Origin: JAPXLN01 sp033809515
GTDB lineage: Bacteria; Bacillota; Sulfobacillia; Fermentithermobacillales; Fermentithermobacillaceae
Length of the DNA stretch: 14,751 nucleotides
NCBI GenBank assembly: GCA_033809515.1
Contig: JAPXLN010000026.1
Coordinates: 1-14,751 of the forward strand
Reading direction: 5' to 3'
Made by a program: the position numbers and the translations under genes. Below the pieces are notes generated by a model. The model saw only the letters and a list, made by a program, of their open reading frames with translations. It had not been told where the DNA came from and did not search any database. Of the stretch, positions 5,764-12,617 are shown piece after piece; the stretch's first letter is position 1; each line of letters begins with the position of its first letter.

Positions 5764-8235
5764 TCAGCAAGACGCCTGAGACTTTTGGGCGGAGAAAATC
5801 AGTTTGCCGTCTTGGTCCAAGTCCACAAGGACGCTCTCATGCTCATGGAACTCGCCCCTCAACACCATGTCTGATAGAGGGTCCTCAATGAGCCGCTGTA
5901 TGGCGCGGCGTAGAGGCCTAGCGCCGTAATCCGGATCGGTCCCCTCCTCAATCAGTTTCTCCTTGGCCCTGTCGGTGACCTGAGTCTTAATGTCCCAGGT
6001 TTCCTTGAGCCTACCGGCGACGTCCTTGAGCTGCAGGTCCACAATTGACTTCAGGTGTTTTGCCGTAAGTGCATGGAAAACGATTATTTCGTCAACCCTG
6101 TTGATGAACTCCGGACGGAAGGTTGCCTTAACCGCTTCCATTACTCTATCCTTCATATCCTCATGGGCCCGGGCTGTATCACGGTCAGTCGTGAATCCCA
6201 GCACCGCCTTGCCGTGGATAGCTTCGGCACCTGCGTTGGACGTCATAATAATGACCACGTTTCTGAAGTCAACGGTCCTGCCTCTGGCTTCTGTCAACCT
6301 GCCATCCTCAAGCACTTGAAGCAGCACGTTGAACACATCGGGGTGAGCTTTCTCAATCTCATCCAGGAGAACCACAGAATACGGTTTTCTTCTCACCGCC
6401 TCTGTGAGCTGGCCCCCTTCGTCATATCCTACGTATCCCGGAGGCGCTCCTACAAGCCTAGACACAGTATGCCTTTCCTGGTATTCCGACATGTCCAATC
6501 TAATCATGGCATCTTCATCGTTGAACATCACTTCTGCGAGGCTTCTTGCAAGCTCCGTCTTCCCCACACCTGTAGGACCGAGGAATATGAACGAGCCTAT
6601 AGGCCGCTTGGGATCCTTGAGTCCTGCGCGAGACCGCCTTATGGCCCTTGCCACCGCGCTCACCGCTTCGTTTTGACCTATGACACGCCTGTGCAGTTCA
6701 TCCTCGAGCTGCAGCAGCCTTTCTGACTCGGTTGAAGCCAGCCTTTTCACTGGAATCCCAGTCCAATCGGAAACTATCTGGGCAATGTCTTCGGCGTTCA
6801 CCGTAGACTTAACCGGAACGTCATCTCGCTGCCACGTCTTCTTCTTCTCCTCAAGGGTCTTTCTAAGCTCCTGTTCTTTGTCTCTGAACTCAGCAGCTTT
6901 CTCAAACTGCTGAGCAGCAACAGCCGCCTCCTTCTCCTTGGCCAGTTCAGATATGCGCGTTTCAAGGTCGCGAAGGTCACTGGGCGCTTCAAAAGCTTTA
7001 AGACGCACCCTGGACCCAGCTTCGTCTATTAAGTCTATGGCCTTGTCAGGAAGGAACCTATCGGCAACATACCTCTGCGAAAGGCGACCTGCTGCCTCAA
7101 GGGCCTCATCTGTGTACTTGACCTTGTGATGAGCTTCATAACGATCCCTGAGCCCTATGAGGATCTCAATAGTCTCCTCAAGTGTGGGTTCATTGACCAT
7201 TACGGGCTGGAACCTTCGCTCCAGCGCAGCATCCTTCTCTACATGCTTCCTGTATTCGTCCAGGGTGGTAGCGCCTATGCACTGAAGCTCTCCTCTTGAG
7301 AGCATGGGCTTAAGGATGCTTGAAGCATCGATAGCTCCCTCAGCTCCGCCTGCCCCGATGATGTTGTGCATTTCATCTATGAACAAAATGACGTTCCCCG
7401 ACCGCTTTATCTCATCGAGAACCCGCTTGAGTCTTTCCTCAAATTCCCCTCTGTACTTAGTACCTGCTACAAGCGCTCCCAGGTCCAAAGTGACGACTCG
7501 CCTGCCCTTAAGGGTCTCCGGAACCACTCCGTCGATTATGTTCTGTGCCAGGCCTTCAGCGATGGCAGTCTTGCCCACTCCGGGTTCCCCGATAAGGACG
7601 GGGTTGTTCTTAGTCCTTCGCGAGAGTATCTGGATGACTCTCTCAATCTCTTTGTCTCTGCCAATAACTGGATCAAGTTTGCCTTGGCTTGCCAATACAG
7701 TGAGGTCCCGCCCAAATGAATCCAGTGTAGGAGTCTTTCCTCTTTCCCTCCTGCGAGCCTGGCCCTGATCAGGCGTCTGGCCGGGCTCTATCTGAGGTGA
7801 GCCTCCAACGCGCTTCAGTACCTCCTCCCGGGCCCGGTCTGTATCCGCCCCCATAGCCATGAGCACTTGGCCGGCCAACCCGTCTTCGTCTCTGAGCAAA
7901 CCCAGAAGAAGATGCTCTGTTCCAATCCAGGAGTGACCCAGGGCAACTGACTCTTCAGCCGCTGCCTGGATAACCCGCTTTGCGCCAGGAGTCCAGGCAT
8001 CCACGCCAAGAGTCGGAGGCTTGGCGGGAATGGCTTTCTCCACTTCCTCTTTCACCTGGTCTGGATCAATATCCATAGCTATCAAGACAGCAACTGCAAT
8101 GCTCTCTCTAAGTCTCAGGAGGCCGAGCAGGATGTGCTCAGTGTCCATAGCTTCGGCGCCCCTGGTCCGGGCTTCCTCCTGTGCCCGGGCAAGCACATGC
8201 TGTGCTCTTTCTGTGTATCGCGGCCTTCCGTTCAC
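5764..8235 (-). CDS. clpC: ClpC AAA+ unfoldase, Clp protease ATPase subunit
   Basis: ClpC is a HSP100 chaperone that unfolds proteins, including phosphoarginine-marked ones, and threads them into ClpP. The 823-residue product has two N-terminal Clp repeats (about 3-145) and a linker (147-168). The first AAA+ domain has Walker A GEPGVGKT (216-223) and Walker B FIDEMH (285-290). A short M domain carrying a UVR-like coiled coil (about 425-466, QQFEKAAEFRDKEQELRK) marks ClpC rather than ClpB. The second AAA+ domain has GPTGVGKT (553-560), LLDEIEKAH (623-631) and MTSNAGA (664-670). The start is GTG at 8235, 7 bases after GAGGAGG and 13 bases behind the mcsB stop. It is part of the CtsR-controlled operon, and nothing looks damaged. 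The ClpP partner is elsewhere in the genome. Confidence 0.97.
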   Translation of the reverse strand: MNGRPRYTERAQHVLARAQEEARTRGAEAMDTEHILLGLLRLRESIAVAVLIAMDIDPDQVKEEVEKAIPAKPPTLGVDAWTPGAKRVIQAAAEESVALGHSWIGTEHLLLGLLRDEDGLAGQVLMAMGADTDRAREEVLKRVGGSPQIEPGQTPDQGQARRRERGKTPTLDSFGRDLTVLASQGKLDPVIGRDKEIERVIQILSRRTKNNPVLIGEPGVGKTAIAEGLAQNIIDGVVPETLKGRRVVTLDLGALVAGTKYRGEFEERLKRVLDEIKRSGNVILFIDEMHNIIGAGGAEGAIDASSILKPMLSRGELQCIGATTLDEYRKHVEKDAALERRFQPVMVNEPTLEETIEILIGLRDRYEAHHKVKYTDEALEAAGRLSQRYVADRFLPDKAIDLIDEAGSRVRLKAFEAPSDLRDLETRISELAKEKEAAVAAQQFEKAAEFRDKEQELRKTLEEKKKTWQRDDVPVKSTVNAEDIAQIVSDWTGIPVKRLASTESERLLQLEDELHRRVIGQNEAVSAVARAIRRSRAGLKDPKRPIGSFIFLGPTGVGKTELARSLAEVMFNDEDAMIRLDMSEYQERHTVSRLVGAPPGYVGYDEGGQLTEAVRRKPYSVVLLDEIEKAHPDVFNVLLQVLEDGRLTEARGRTVDFRNVVIIMTSNAGAEAIHGKAVLGFTTDRDTARAHEDMKDRVMEAVKATFRPEFINRVDEIIVFHALTAKHLKSIVDLQLKDVAGRLKETWDIKTQVTDRAKEKLIEEGTDPDYGARPLRRAIQRLIEDPLSDMVLRGEFHEHESVLVDLDQDGKLIFSAQKSQASC

Positions 8236-8248
8236 GGCCCAACCTCCT

Positions 8249-9337
8249 CTATACCTTATTGCCGACTAGATGCTTGCGTATGAGTTCAGCGCGCTTTGAA
8301 TCCCTTTCTGCGGGCGACATAGACTTCCCAAACGCCCTTTGAACGAAGTTAGGTTGCGAAAGGACCATTATCTCGTTGACTTGGCTTAGTTTGAGACCTG
8401 GCACCATCTCTAACTCAGCTCCCAGTCTAAAGTCAGACCAAAGCTTGACAGCCTCAGCTGATGACATATTCCGCGCATTAGAGAGTATGCCCAGGGATCT
8501 GAATACCCTGTCCTCAACCTCGGAACGACGGCTCTTGTAGAGAGTCTCCCTGAATCTCTTTTCCTCTGTAACCACCTGTTTGACCACCAGGGAGAGATTC
8601 TCTATGATTTCTTTCTCGGTTTGACCCAGAGTTATCTGGTTGGATATCTGAAATACGTTGCCCTGCCCCTCGGTTCCTTCGCCATACAATCCGCGAACAA
8701 CCAGGCCCAGCTTGTTAACAGCTGAAAGCACTCTCGATACTTCGTCTCCTATAGCCAGAGCCGGAAGGTGAACCATGACCGATGCCCGAAGTCCCGTCCC
8801 TGCATTGGTCGGGCATGCGGTAAGAAAGCCTGCCTGCTCATGGTAAGCGAAATCAAGCCTGTGCTCCAAGAGGTCGTCTATACCGTCGGCAGTTATGAAG
8901 GCCTCCTCCAACTCGAGGCCCGAGTACAAACACTGCAGCCTGAGATGGTCTTCCTCGTTAATCATGATCGATATTCTCTCATCGGGGCCGGTTACAAGCC
9001 CCTTCCCTCGCCCTGCTTCTGCATGTTGGGGACTGATCAGGTGCTTCTCCACAAGCACCATCCGGTCAAGCAGAAGCACTTCCGAAAGGTCGAAACCGGC
9101 AAGACTGCTCCAGGAACCTTTCTGGTTGAGTTCATCTGTTGCTCCTAGCACTACGTTAAGGACATTCATAGCTGCCTTCTCCTCAAGTAAGTGCGGAAAA
9201 GGTATGTCCCTCAGATTCCGCGCCAACCTGACCCTGGAGGAGATAACTACATCCGACAAGGAACCGCTTCCGTCCATCCAGGGAGACGAGGAGTTTGTCA
9301 CAATGCCGTTGAGGATATCGCGCTTATCCTTTGTCAT
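8249..9337 (-). CDS. mcsB: Protein-arginine kinase McsB
   Basis: McsB phosphorylates arginine side chains, inactivating CtsR and tagging proteins for ClpC-ClpP. It is related to phosphagen kinases. The 362-residue protein has the kinase signatures SSRVRLARNL (33-42), the acidic NEEDH segment (127-131), the active-site loop CPTNAGTGLRASVMVHLPAL (175-194) and the nucleotide-binding GLYGEGTEGQGNVFQISNQ (216-234). The C-terminal RDSKRA (345-350) matches the RDxxRA motif of the allosteric phosphoarginine pocket, so both catalysis and feedback activation appear intact. ATG at 9337 overlaps the mcsA stop in an ATGA arrangement, with GAGGAG 9 bases upstream, indicating translational coupling with its activator. 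The length is typical of the family. Confidence 0.97.
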   Translation of the reverse strand: MTKDKRDILNGIVTNSSSPWMDGSGSLSDVVISSRVRLARNLRDIPFPHLLEEKAAMNVLNVVLGATDELNQKGSWSSLAGFDLSEVLLLDRMVLVEKHLISPQHAEAGRGKGLVTGPDERISIMINEEDHLRLQCLYSGLELEEAFITADGIDDLLEHRLDFAYHEQAGFLTACPTNAGTGLRASVMVHLPALAIGDEVSRVLSAVNKLGLVVRGLYGEGTEGQGNVFQISNQITLGQTEKEIIENLSLVVKQVVTEEKRFRETLYKSRRSEVEDRVFRSLGILSNARNMSSAEAVKLWSDFRLGAELEMVPGLKLSQVNEIMVLSQPNFVQRAFGKSMSPAERDSKRAELIRKHLVGNKV

Positions 9338-9858
9338 GCCTCGTCACTCCTCATCTTCAATTCGAGACTTCTGATCTTATCTCTCAGCTCAGCTGCCTTC
9401 TCATATTCCTCCCGGGCCACAGCAGACTGAAGCTGGCGTTTGAGTCCGTCTATTTCACGCCTGATCAAGGCAGCGCCGCCTGCACGGGCAGGTGCCTTAC
9501 CCACATGACGGTCTGACCCGTGAATCCGTCTCAAGAGCGGGTCCAATTTCTGTTCAAACGTCTCGTAGCACCGGGAACAACCCAGCCTGCCTACTCTGGC
9601 AAAATCCCGGTAGCTCAAACCGCACACAGGGCACCGCTCTTCCTCTCCGCCCGGCTCAAGAGCAGGCAATCCTTTCATCTGAGAACCCAGTATGGCAGAT
9701 AAAAGGTTATTTATGGAGAAACCGGGCTGGAAGAACACACTGAGGACGCCCTTCTTCTCAGCACATTCCCGACAGAGATTGGTTACAGTCCGCTTTCCGT
9801 TGATAACCTGCTCGAAACGAACAGTCGCCACAGACTTGCCGCATTCATCACACATCAT
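9334..9858 (-). CDS. mcsA: McsA, zinc-finger activator of McsB
   Basis: McsA binds McsB and stimulates its arginine kinase activity. The 174-residue product has four C-x-x-C pairs (C3/C6, C29/C32, C76/C79, C94/C97), consistent with zinc binding. A C-terminal UVR-type helical hairpin (about 135-170) contains AVAREEYEKAAELRDKIRSLE and resembles the UVR segment in ClpC. I chose ATG at 9858, placed 8 bases after AAGGAG. The frame also opens with GTG at 9867, but that codon lies inside the ribosome-binding sequence and is probably not used. A neighbouring ATG at 9855 is possible. It starts 5 bases after the ctsR stop and ends overlapping mcsB. Confidence 0.95.
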   Translation of the reverse strand: MMCDECGKSVATVRFEQVINGKRTVTNLCRECAEKKGVLSVFFQPGFSINNLLSAILGSQMKGLPALEPGGEEERCPVCGLSYRDFARVGRLGCSRCYETFEQKLDPLLRRIHGSDRHVGKAPARAGGAALIRREIDGLKRQLQSAVAREEYEKAAELRDKIRSLELKMRSDEA

Positions 9859-9863
9859 TGCCC

Positions 9864-10325
9864 TCACTCCTTGCCTGTGGAAAAATAGGCGTTGAACATA
9901 GCCTTAAAGATGCCGGCCCGTACCATATCCCGCTCCGGCAACCTAATGGGAAGAACGCTTCGGGATAAAGCCGCACGCATAACCCGGTAGACTGCATCAT
10001 CGATATAACCTTCTTCCAGCAGTCTCTCAAGGTAATGGTAAGCTTCGTTTTGGCTCAGATAGTCTCCGATGTCTCTTATGAGGCTGCTAACATTCTCATC
10101 TTCCAGGTTAACCCTTGTCAGTCTTATATAACCCCCGCCGCCCCTTCTGGATTCAGTGATATAGCCTCTTTCAGGCGGAAACCGCGATGAGATTACATAT
10201 GATATCTGGGAAGGCGCACATCTAAAGAGTTCGGCCAGGAAGGCCCTCTGCAGTTCAGCAACTCCTTGTCCTTTTTCCAGCAGACCGACAATATACTCTT
10301 CAATTAGGTCAGCAAGACTTGCCAT
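9864..10325 (-). CDS. ctsR: CtsR, class III heat-shock repressor
   Basis: CtsR is a dimeric winged-helix repressor of clp genes that loses DNA binding on heating and is targeted by McsB. The 153-residue protein has an N-terminal helix-turn-helix (about 20-50) ending APSQISYVISSRFPPERGY. The wing RRGGGGYIR (60-68) follows; this glycine-rich loop is the known thermosensing element. A C-terminal helical domain (about 75-150) has LLEEGYIDDAVYRVMRAAL. ATG at 10325 follows AGGTGA by about 10 bases. It heads the ctsR-mcsA-mcsB-clpC(-radA) operon and has a CtsR-box-like site between its promoter and start codon, so autorepression is expected. Confidence 0.97.
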   Translation of the reverse strand: MASLADLIEEYIVGLLEKGQGVAELQRAFLAELFRCAPSQISYVISSRFPPERGYITESRRGGGGYIRLTRVNLEDENVSSLIRDIGDYLSQNEAYHYLERLLEEGYIDDAVYRVMRAALSRSVLPIRLPERDMVRAGIFKAMFNAYFSTGKE

Positions 10326-10360
10326 AGATTGGGGCTCACCTGCCTTTGCGTATTTCTATC

Positions 10361-10377
10361 TTTGCCTTTTCTTGACC
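10361..10377 (-). promoter_or_regulatory. CtsR operator
   Basis: Read on the minus strand, GGTCAAG-AAA-AGGCAAA matches the CtsR direct heptad consensus RGTCAAA-NAN-RGTCAAA at 12 of 14 heptad positions with the right spacing. It lies about 4-20 bases downstream of the predicted transcription start of ctsR, a normal position for repression of this operon. Confidence 0.75.
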
Positions 10378-10387
10378 TTCGTCCTTA

Positions 10388-10415
10388 AGTATATACCTCT
10401 CCTTCAGGAATGCAA
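10388..10415 (-). promoter_or_regulatory. Sigma-A-type promoter for the ctsR operon
   Basis: On the minus strand, TTGCAT (10415-10410), a 16-base spacer and TATACT (10393-10388) precede the CtsR operator. The -35 hexamer is weak (3 of 6) and the -10 is good (5 of 6). The predicted start near 10381 gives a leader of about 55 bases. The position next to the operator strengthens the call. Confidence 0.55.
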
Positions 10416-10441
10416 TAAGAGCTGATGCAGCTTTGACCCAA

Positions 10442-11356
10442 TCAGGATTGTTCCAGAAGATATCGTTCAGCCGACCATGCAGCATTGGCACCGTCGCCCA
10501 CAGCCGTAGACACTTGTCGGAGAAGCTTCTCTCTGACATCGCCTGCCACGAAAAGCCCGGGTGTCTTTGTGGACATGTCCTCATTGGCCTCTACATAGCC
10601 AGACTTGGAGAGGTCCACCAGGTTCCTGACCGGTGCCACGTTAGGGTTTGACCCTACGTACAGGAACAGACCATCCACAGGGATTTCCTCCACGTGGCCG
10701 CTTTTTGTGTTCCTCACCACCAAAGACGAAAGGGTCCCGTCACCCTTGACTTCCTCCACGGTCGTTGAAAAGAGAATGCGGATATTGGGGTTGTCGCTTA
10801 CCCGGCGAACTGCCGCCATGCCTGCCCTAAATTGGTCTCGCCTGTGAATAAGCAAGACGCGGCCTGCAAACCTTGTAAGGAATTCTGCTTCTGTAAGAGC
10901 TGAGTCGCCGCCTCCGACAACTGCCACAACCCTGCCTTTGAACAAGGGGCCGTCACACGTAGCGCAGAAACTTATTCCCCTTGCCAAAAATCTATCCTCA
11001 CCGGGCACGTTGAGCTTTCTAGGACTGGTACCCGTAGCAAAAATAACCGATCTTGCCAGATACTCGCCGTTTTCGCTCTTGACCCGAAAATGGTTGTTAT
11101 CTTTTGTGACCTGCTCCACTTCGTCAAACTCAATCTCGGTGCCAAACCCCTTAGCTTGATCTGTGAGGCTCTCCATAAGACCCGCTCCGGATACTCCCCC
11201 AGGAAAGCCAGGATAGTTATAGATCATATCCGTAGTAGCGGCCTGCCCACCGCCTCCCATAGGGTCCAGAAGCAGCGTGCTCCAGCCTGCTCTGCCCGAA
11301 TAAATGGCTGCAGTCAACCCGGCAGGCCCTCCGCCGGCAATCAAAATATCATACAC
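10442..11356 (-). CDS. trxB: Thioredoxin-disulfide reductase
   Basis: TrxB is a flavoprotein that uses NADPH to reduce thioredoxin. The 304-residue product is of normal length. It begins with the FAD fold IAGGGPAGLTAAIYSGRAG, has the redox centre CATC (131-134) followed by DG, and has the nucleotide fold VVGGGDSALTEAEFL (147-160). HRRDQFRA (171-178) contains the arginines expected for the NADPH 2'-phosphate. The C-terminal FAD contact VAGDVREKLLRQVSTAVGDG is also present. GTG at 11356 follows AGGGA by 6 bases. It lies upstream of ctsR on the same strand with a 116-base gap and no clear terminator, so some read-through into the stress operon is possible. No thioredoxin gene is adjacent. Confidence 0.96.
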   Translation of the reverse strand: MYDILIAGGGPAGLTAAIYSGRAGWSTLLLDPMGGGGQAATTDMIYNYPGFPGGVSGAGLMESLTDQAKGFGTEIEFDEVEQVTKDNNHFRVKSENGEYLARSVIFATGTSPRKLNVPGEDRFLARGISFCATCDGPLFKGRVVAVVGGGDSALTEAEFLTRFAGRVLLIHRRDQFRAGMAAVRRVSDNPNIRILFSTTVEEVKGDGTLSSLVVRNTKSGHVEEIPVDGLFLYVGSNPNVAPVRNLVDLSKSGYVEANEDMSTKTPGLFVAGDVREKLLRQVSTAVGDGANAAWSAERYLLEQS

Positions 11357-11382
11357 GCAATATCCCTGCCTTTCTCGAGATC

Positions 11383-11410
11383 ATTATCCCACTTACCTTC
11401 AAGATGCTAA
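11383..11410 (-). promoter_or_regulatory. Possible promoter for trxB
   Basis: On the minus strand, TTAGCA (11410-11405), a 16-base spacer and GATAAT (11388-11383) lie about 27 bases before the GTG start. This is a moderate consensus match. The rest of the divergent gap to the SpoIID-like gene (11411-11493) shows a small inverted repeat, AAAAC/GTTTT (11436-11449), and no convincing plus-strand promoter. Confidence 0.5.
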
Positions 11411-11493
11411 CATGACCTATTTCGCCTCTCAACACAAAACTCGTGTTTTACACGCCGGGTCGCGGAAACAATATGCCTGTGGAGGTGGCTCTA

Positions 11494-12447
11494 TTGAACT
11501 TTAACTCTGGCAGAACGAAAAAGGCACTTCTGGATGATCGTTGGCTTTGGATTCCTGTAGTCATACTGGCCATCATCGTAGTCCTCATTGTCCGCAGCAG
11601 CCGTCAGACCCCAAAAACTGCTTTACCTGGGAAGGAGCCTACAATCTCAGTCTATTTCCACAATACCGGCGAGGTCAAGTCCATGCCTCTTGAGACGTAC
11701 ATCGAGGGCGTAGTAGCCGCAGAGATGGACCCAAAATGGCCGTTGCCGGCGCTGGAAGCCCAGGCAATAGTAGCACGGACGTTCACCGTCAAAAAGATGG
11801 AGGAAGGGCCTGTACCCGGGAGAGGCACTAACACGAGCACCGATCCGAAAGAATTTCAAGCGTATAACCAGGAAAGAGTCAATGACAGAGTTCGTGAGGC
11901 GGTAAAGAACACCAGAGGGAAGCTCATCACCTATGGGGGAAAACCCATTATGGCCTGGTTCCACGCCAGTTCCGGCGGAAAAACCGCGTCTGCCGCAGAG
12001 GGGCTGAACTTCCGAAAGGAGTCTGCTCCCTACGCCTCTCCTGTAAACGACCTTCAGACAAGCGCAGTTCAGCCATGGTACTGCACGTTTTCTCCGGCTG
12101 AGATCATCAAGGCAGCTGCAGCCCAGGGGGTGAACCTTGACTACGTTGCTTCTGTTCGCGTAGGCAAAAAGGGCCCTTCAGGCCGAGCTGAGACCCTCGT
12201 CATAAACGACAAGGAAGTTTCGGCGCCTGCCTTTAGGTTGGCTATAGGCGACCGCAAGATGAGATCAACCTTCCTGGATGAGGTTCGAATGGAAGGCAGT
12301 TCTGTCTTCATGAAGGGCCGGGGCGACGGTCACGGTGTGGGCATGTCCCAGTGGGGAGCGTGGCTGTTGGCACAGAGAGGGAAATCAGCTGAGGAAATAG
12401 TCAGTTACTACTTCAAGGGAGTCAAAGTGCAAACTACGTGGGACTGA
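11494..12447 (+). CDS. SpoIID/LytB-domain protein, putative membrane-anchored peptidoglycan lytic enzyme
   Basis: SpoIID-type proteins are lytic transglycosylases that trim glycan strands; SpoIID itself acts during engulfment in sporulation. The 317-residue product has a short cytoplasmic start, one membrane helix (about 18-34), a linker, and the SpoIID domain from about 50 to the end. Family features are YIEGVVAAEM (69-78, with E77 matching the catalytic glutamate of SpoIID), ALEAQAIVARTF, FHASSGGKT (156-164) and the C-terminal HGVGMSQWGA (280-289). TTG at 11494 follows GGAGG by 8 bases; the frame is open further upstream, but no better ribosome site is seen there. It could be SpoIID proper or a vegetative LytB-like relative. 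SpoIIQ and SpoIIID are not adjacent, so I leave the symbol blank. Confidence 0.92.
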   Translation: MNFNSGRTKKALLDDRWLWIPVVILAIIVVLIVRSSRQTPKTALPGKEPTISVYFHNTGEVKSMPLETYIEGVVAAEMDPKWPLPALEAQAIVARTFTVKKMEEGPVPGRGTNTSTDPKEFQAYNQERVNDRVREAVKNTRGKLITYGGKPIMAWFHASSGGKTASAAEGLNFRKESAPYASPVNDLQTSAVQPWYCTFSPAEIIKAAAAQGVNLDYVASVRVGKKGPSGRAETLVINDKEVSAPAFRLAIGDRKMRSTFLDEVRMEGSSVFMKGRGDGHGVGMSQWGAWLLAQRGKSAEEIVSYYFKGVKVQTTWD

Positions 12448-12461
12448 GCAATCAAGCATAA

Positions 12462-12499
12462 AGCTCCGGAACGGGTGTGTTCAATCCGTTACCGGAGCT
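12462..12499. terminator. Strong hairpin between convergent genes, probable terminator
   Basis: AGCTCCGG (12462-12469) pairs with CCGGAGCT (12492-12499). The stem continues as AACGG/CCGTT with one bulged A, enclosing an 11-base loop. It lies 15 bases after the plus-strand gene's stop. On the minus strand it is followed by TTTATGCTT, so it is best suited to stopping EF-G2 transcripts. On the plus strand the U-tract is poorer (ATGTTCATCT). It could work in both directions. Confidence 0.75.
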
Positions 12500-12538
12500 A
12501 TGTTCATCTCTGCCAAGTCTGAGGCAGAATCCTTCTTT

Positions 12539-12617
12539 GGCCTTGCTTGCTACGGCCCTGCCTGCTTCAGCCTTGCTCTGGCCTTGCCTACTTCTGCTCC
12601 TTAGCCTTTCTCGCTTC
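12539..12617. repeat. Degenerate 15-bp tandem repeat spanning the EF-G2 stop codon
   Basis: Five units resemble GGCCTTGCCTGCTTC on the plus strand. They lie at 12539-12553, 12554-12568, 12569-12579 (shortened to 11 bases), 12580-12594 and, after 8 other bases, 12603-12617. Read on the minus strand, each unit encodes an EAGKA-like pentapeptide. The last unit encodes part of the Lys/Ala-rich EF-G2 tail (EARKA), while the others lie beyond its stop. The copies differ by several bases, so this is an old or decayed repeat. Confidence 0.55.

Noticed and set aside
6055..6726. A 223-codon plus-strand open frame opposite clpC
   Set aside because: It is antisense to a highly conserved AAA+ region, has no ribosome site and does not resemble a protein family.
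9859..9867. GTG start for mcsA giving three extra residues and a 4-base overlap with ctsR
   Set aside because: The codon lies within the AAGGAG ribosome-binding sequence, and family members begin at the first zinc-binding segment.
10432..10438. TTTGACC, a second possible CtsR half-site
   Set aside because: No second heptad occurs at the required 3-base spacing on either side. The same applies to TTTGACC at 3161-3167.
10336..10584. An 82-codon minus-strand open frame between trxB and ctsR with protein-like composition
   Set aside because: Its beginning lies inside trxB in another frame, no start codon with a ribosome site occurs after the trxB stop, and its intergenic part contains the ctsR promoter and CtsR box.
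11440..11475. Sporulation sigma-E-like promoter (GAAACAAT) before the SpoIID-like gene
   Set aside because: The -10 region resembles the sigma-E consensus but no matching -35 element is present at the right distance.
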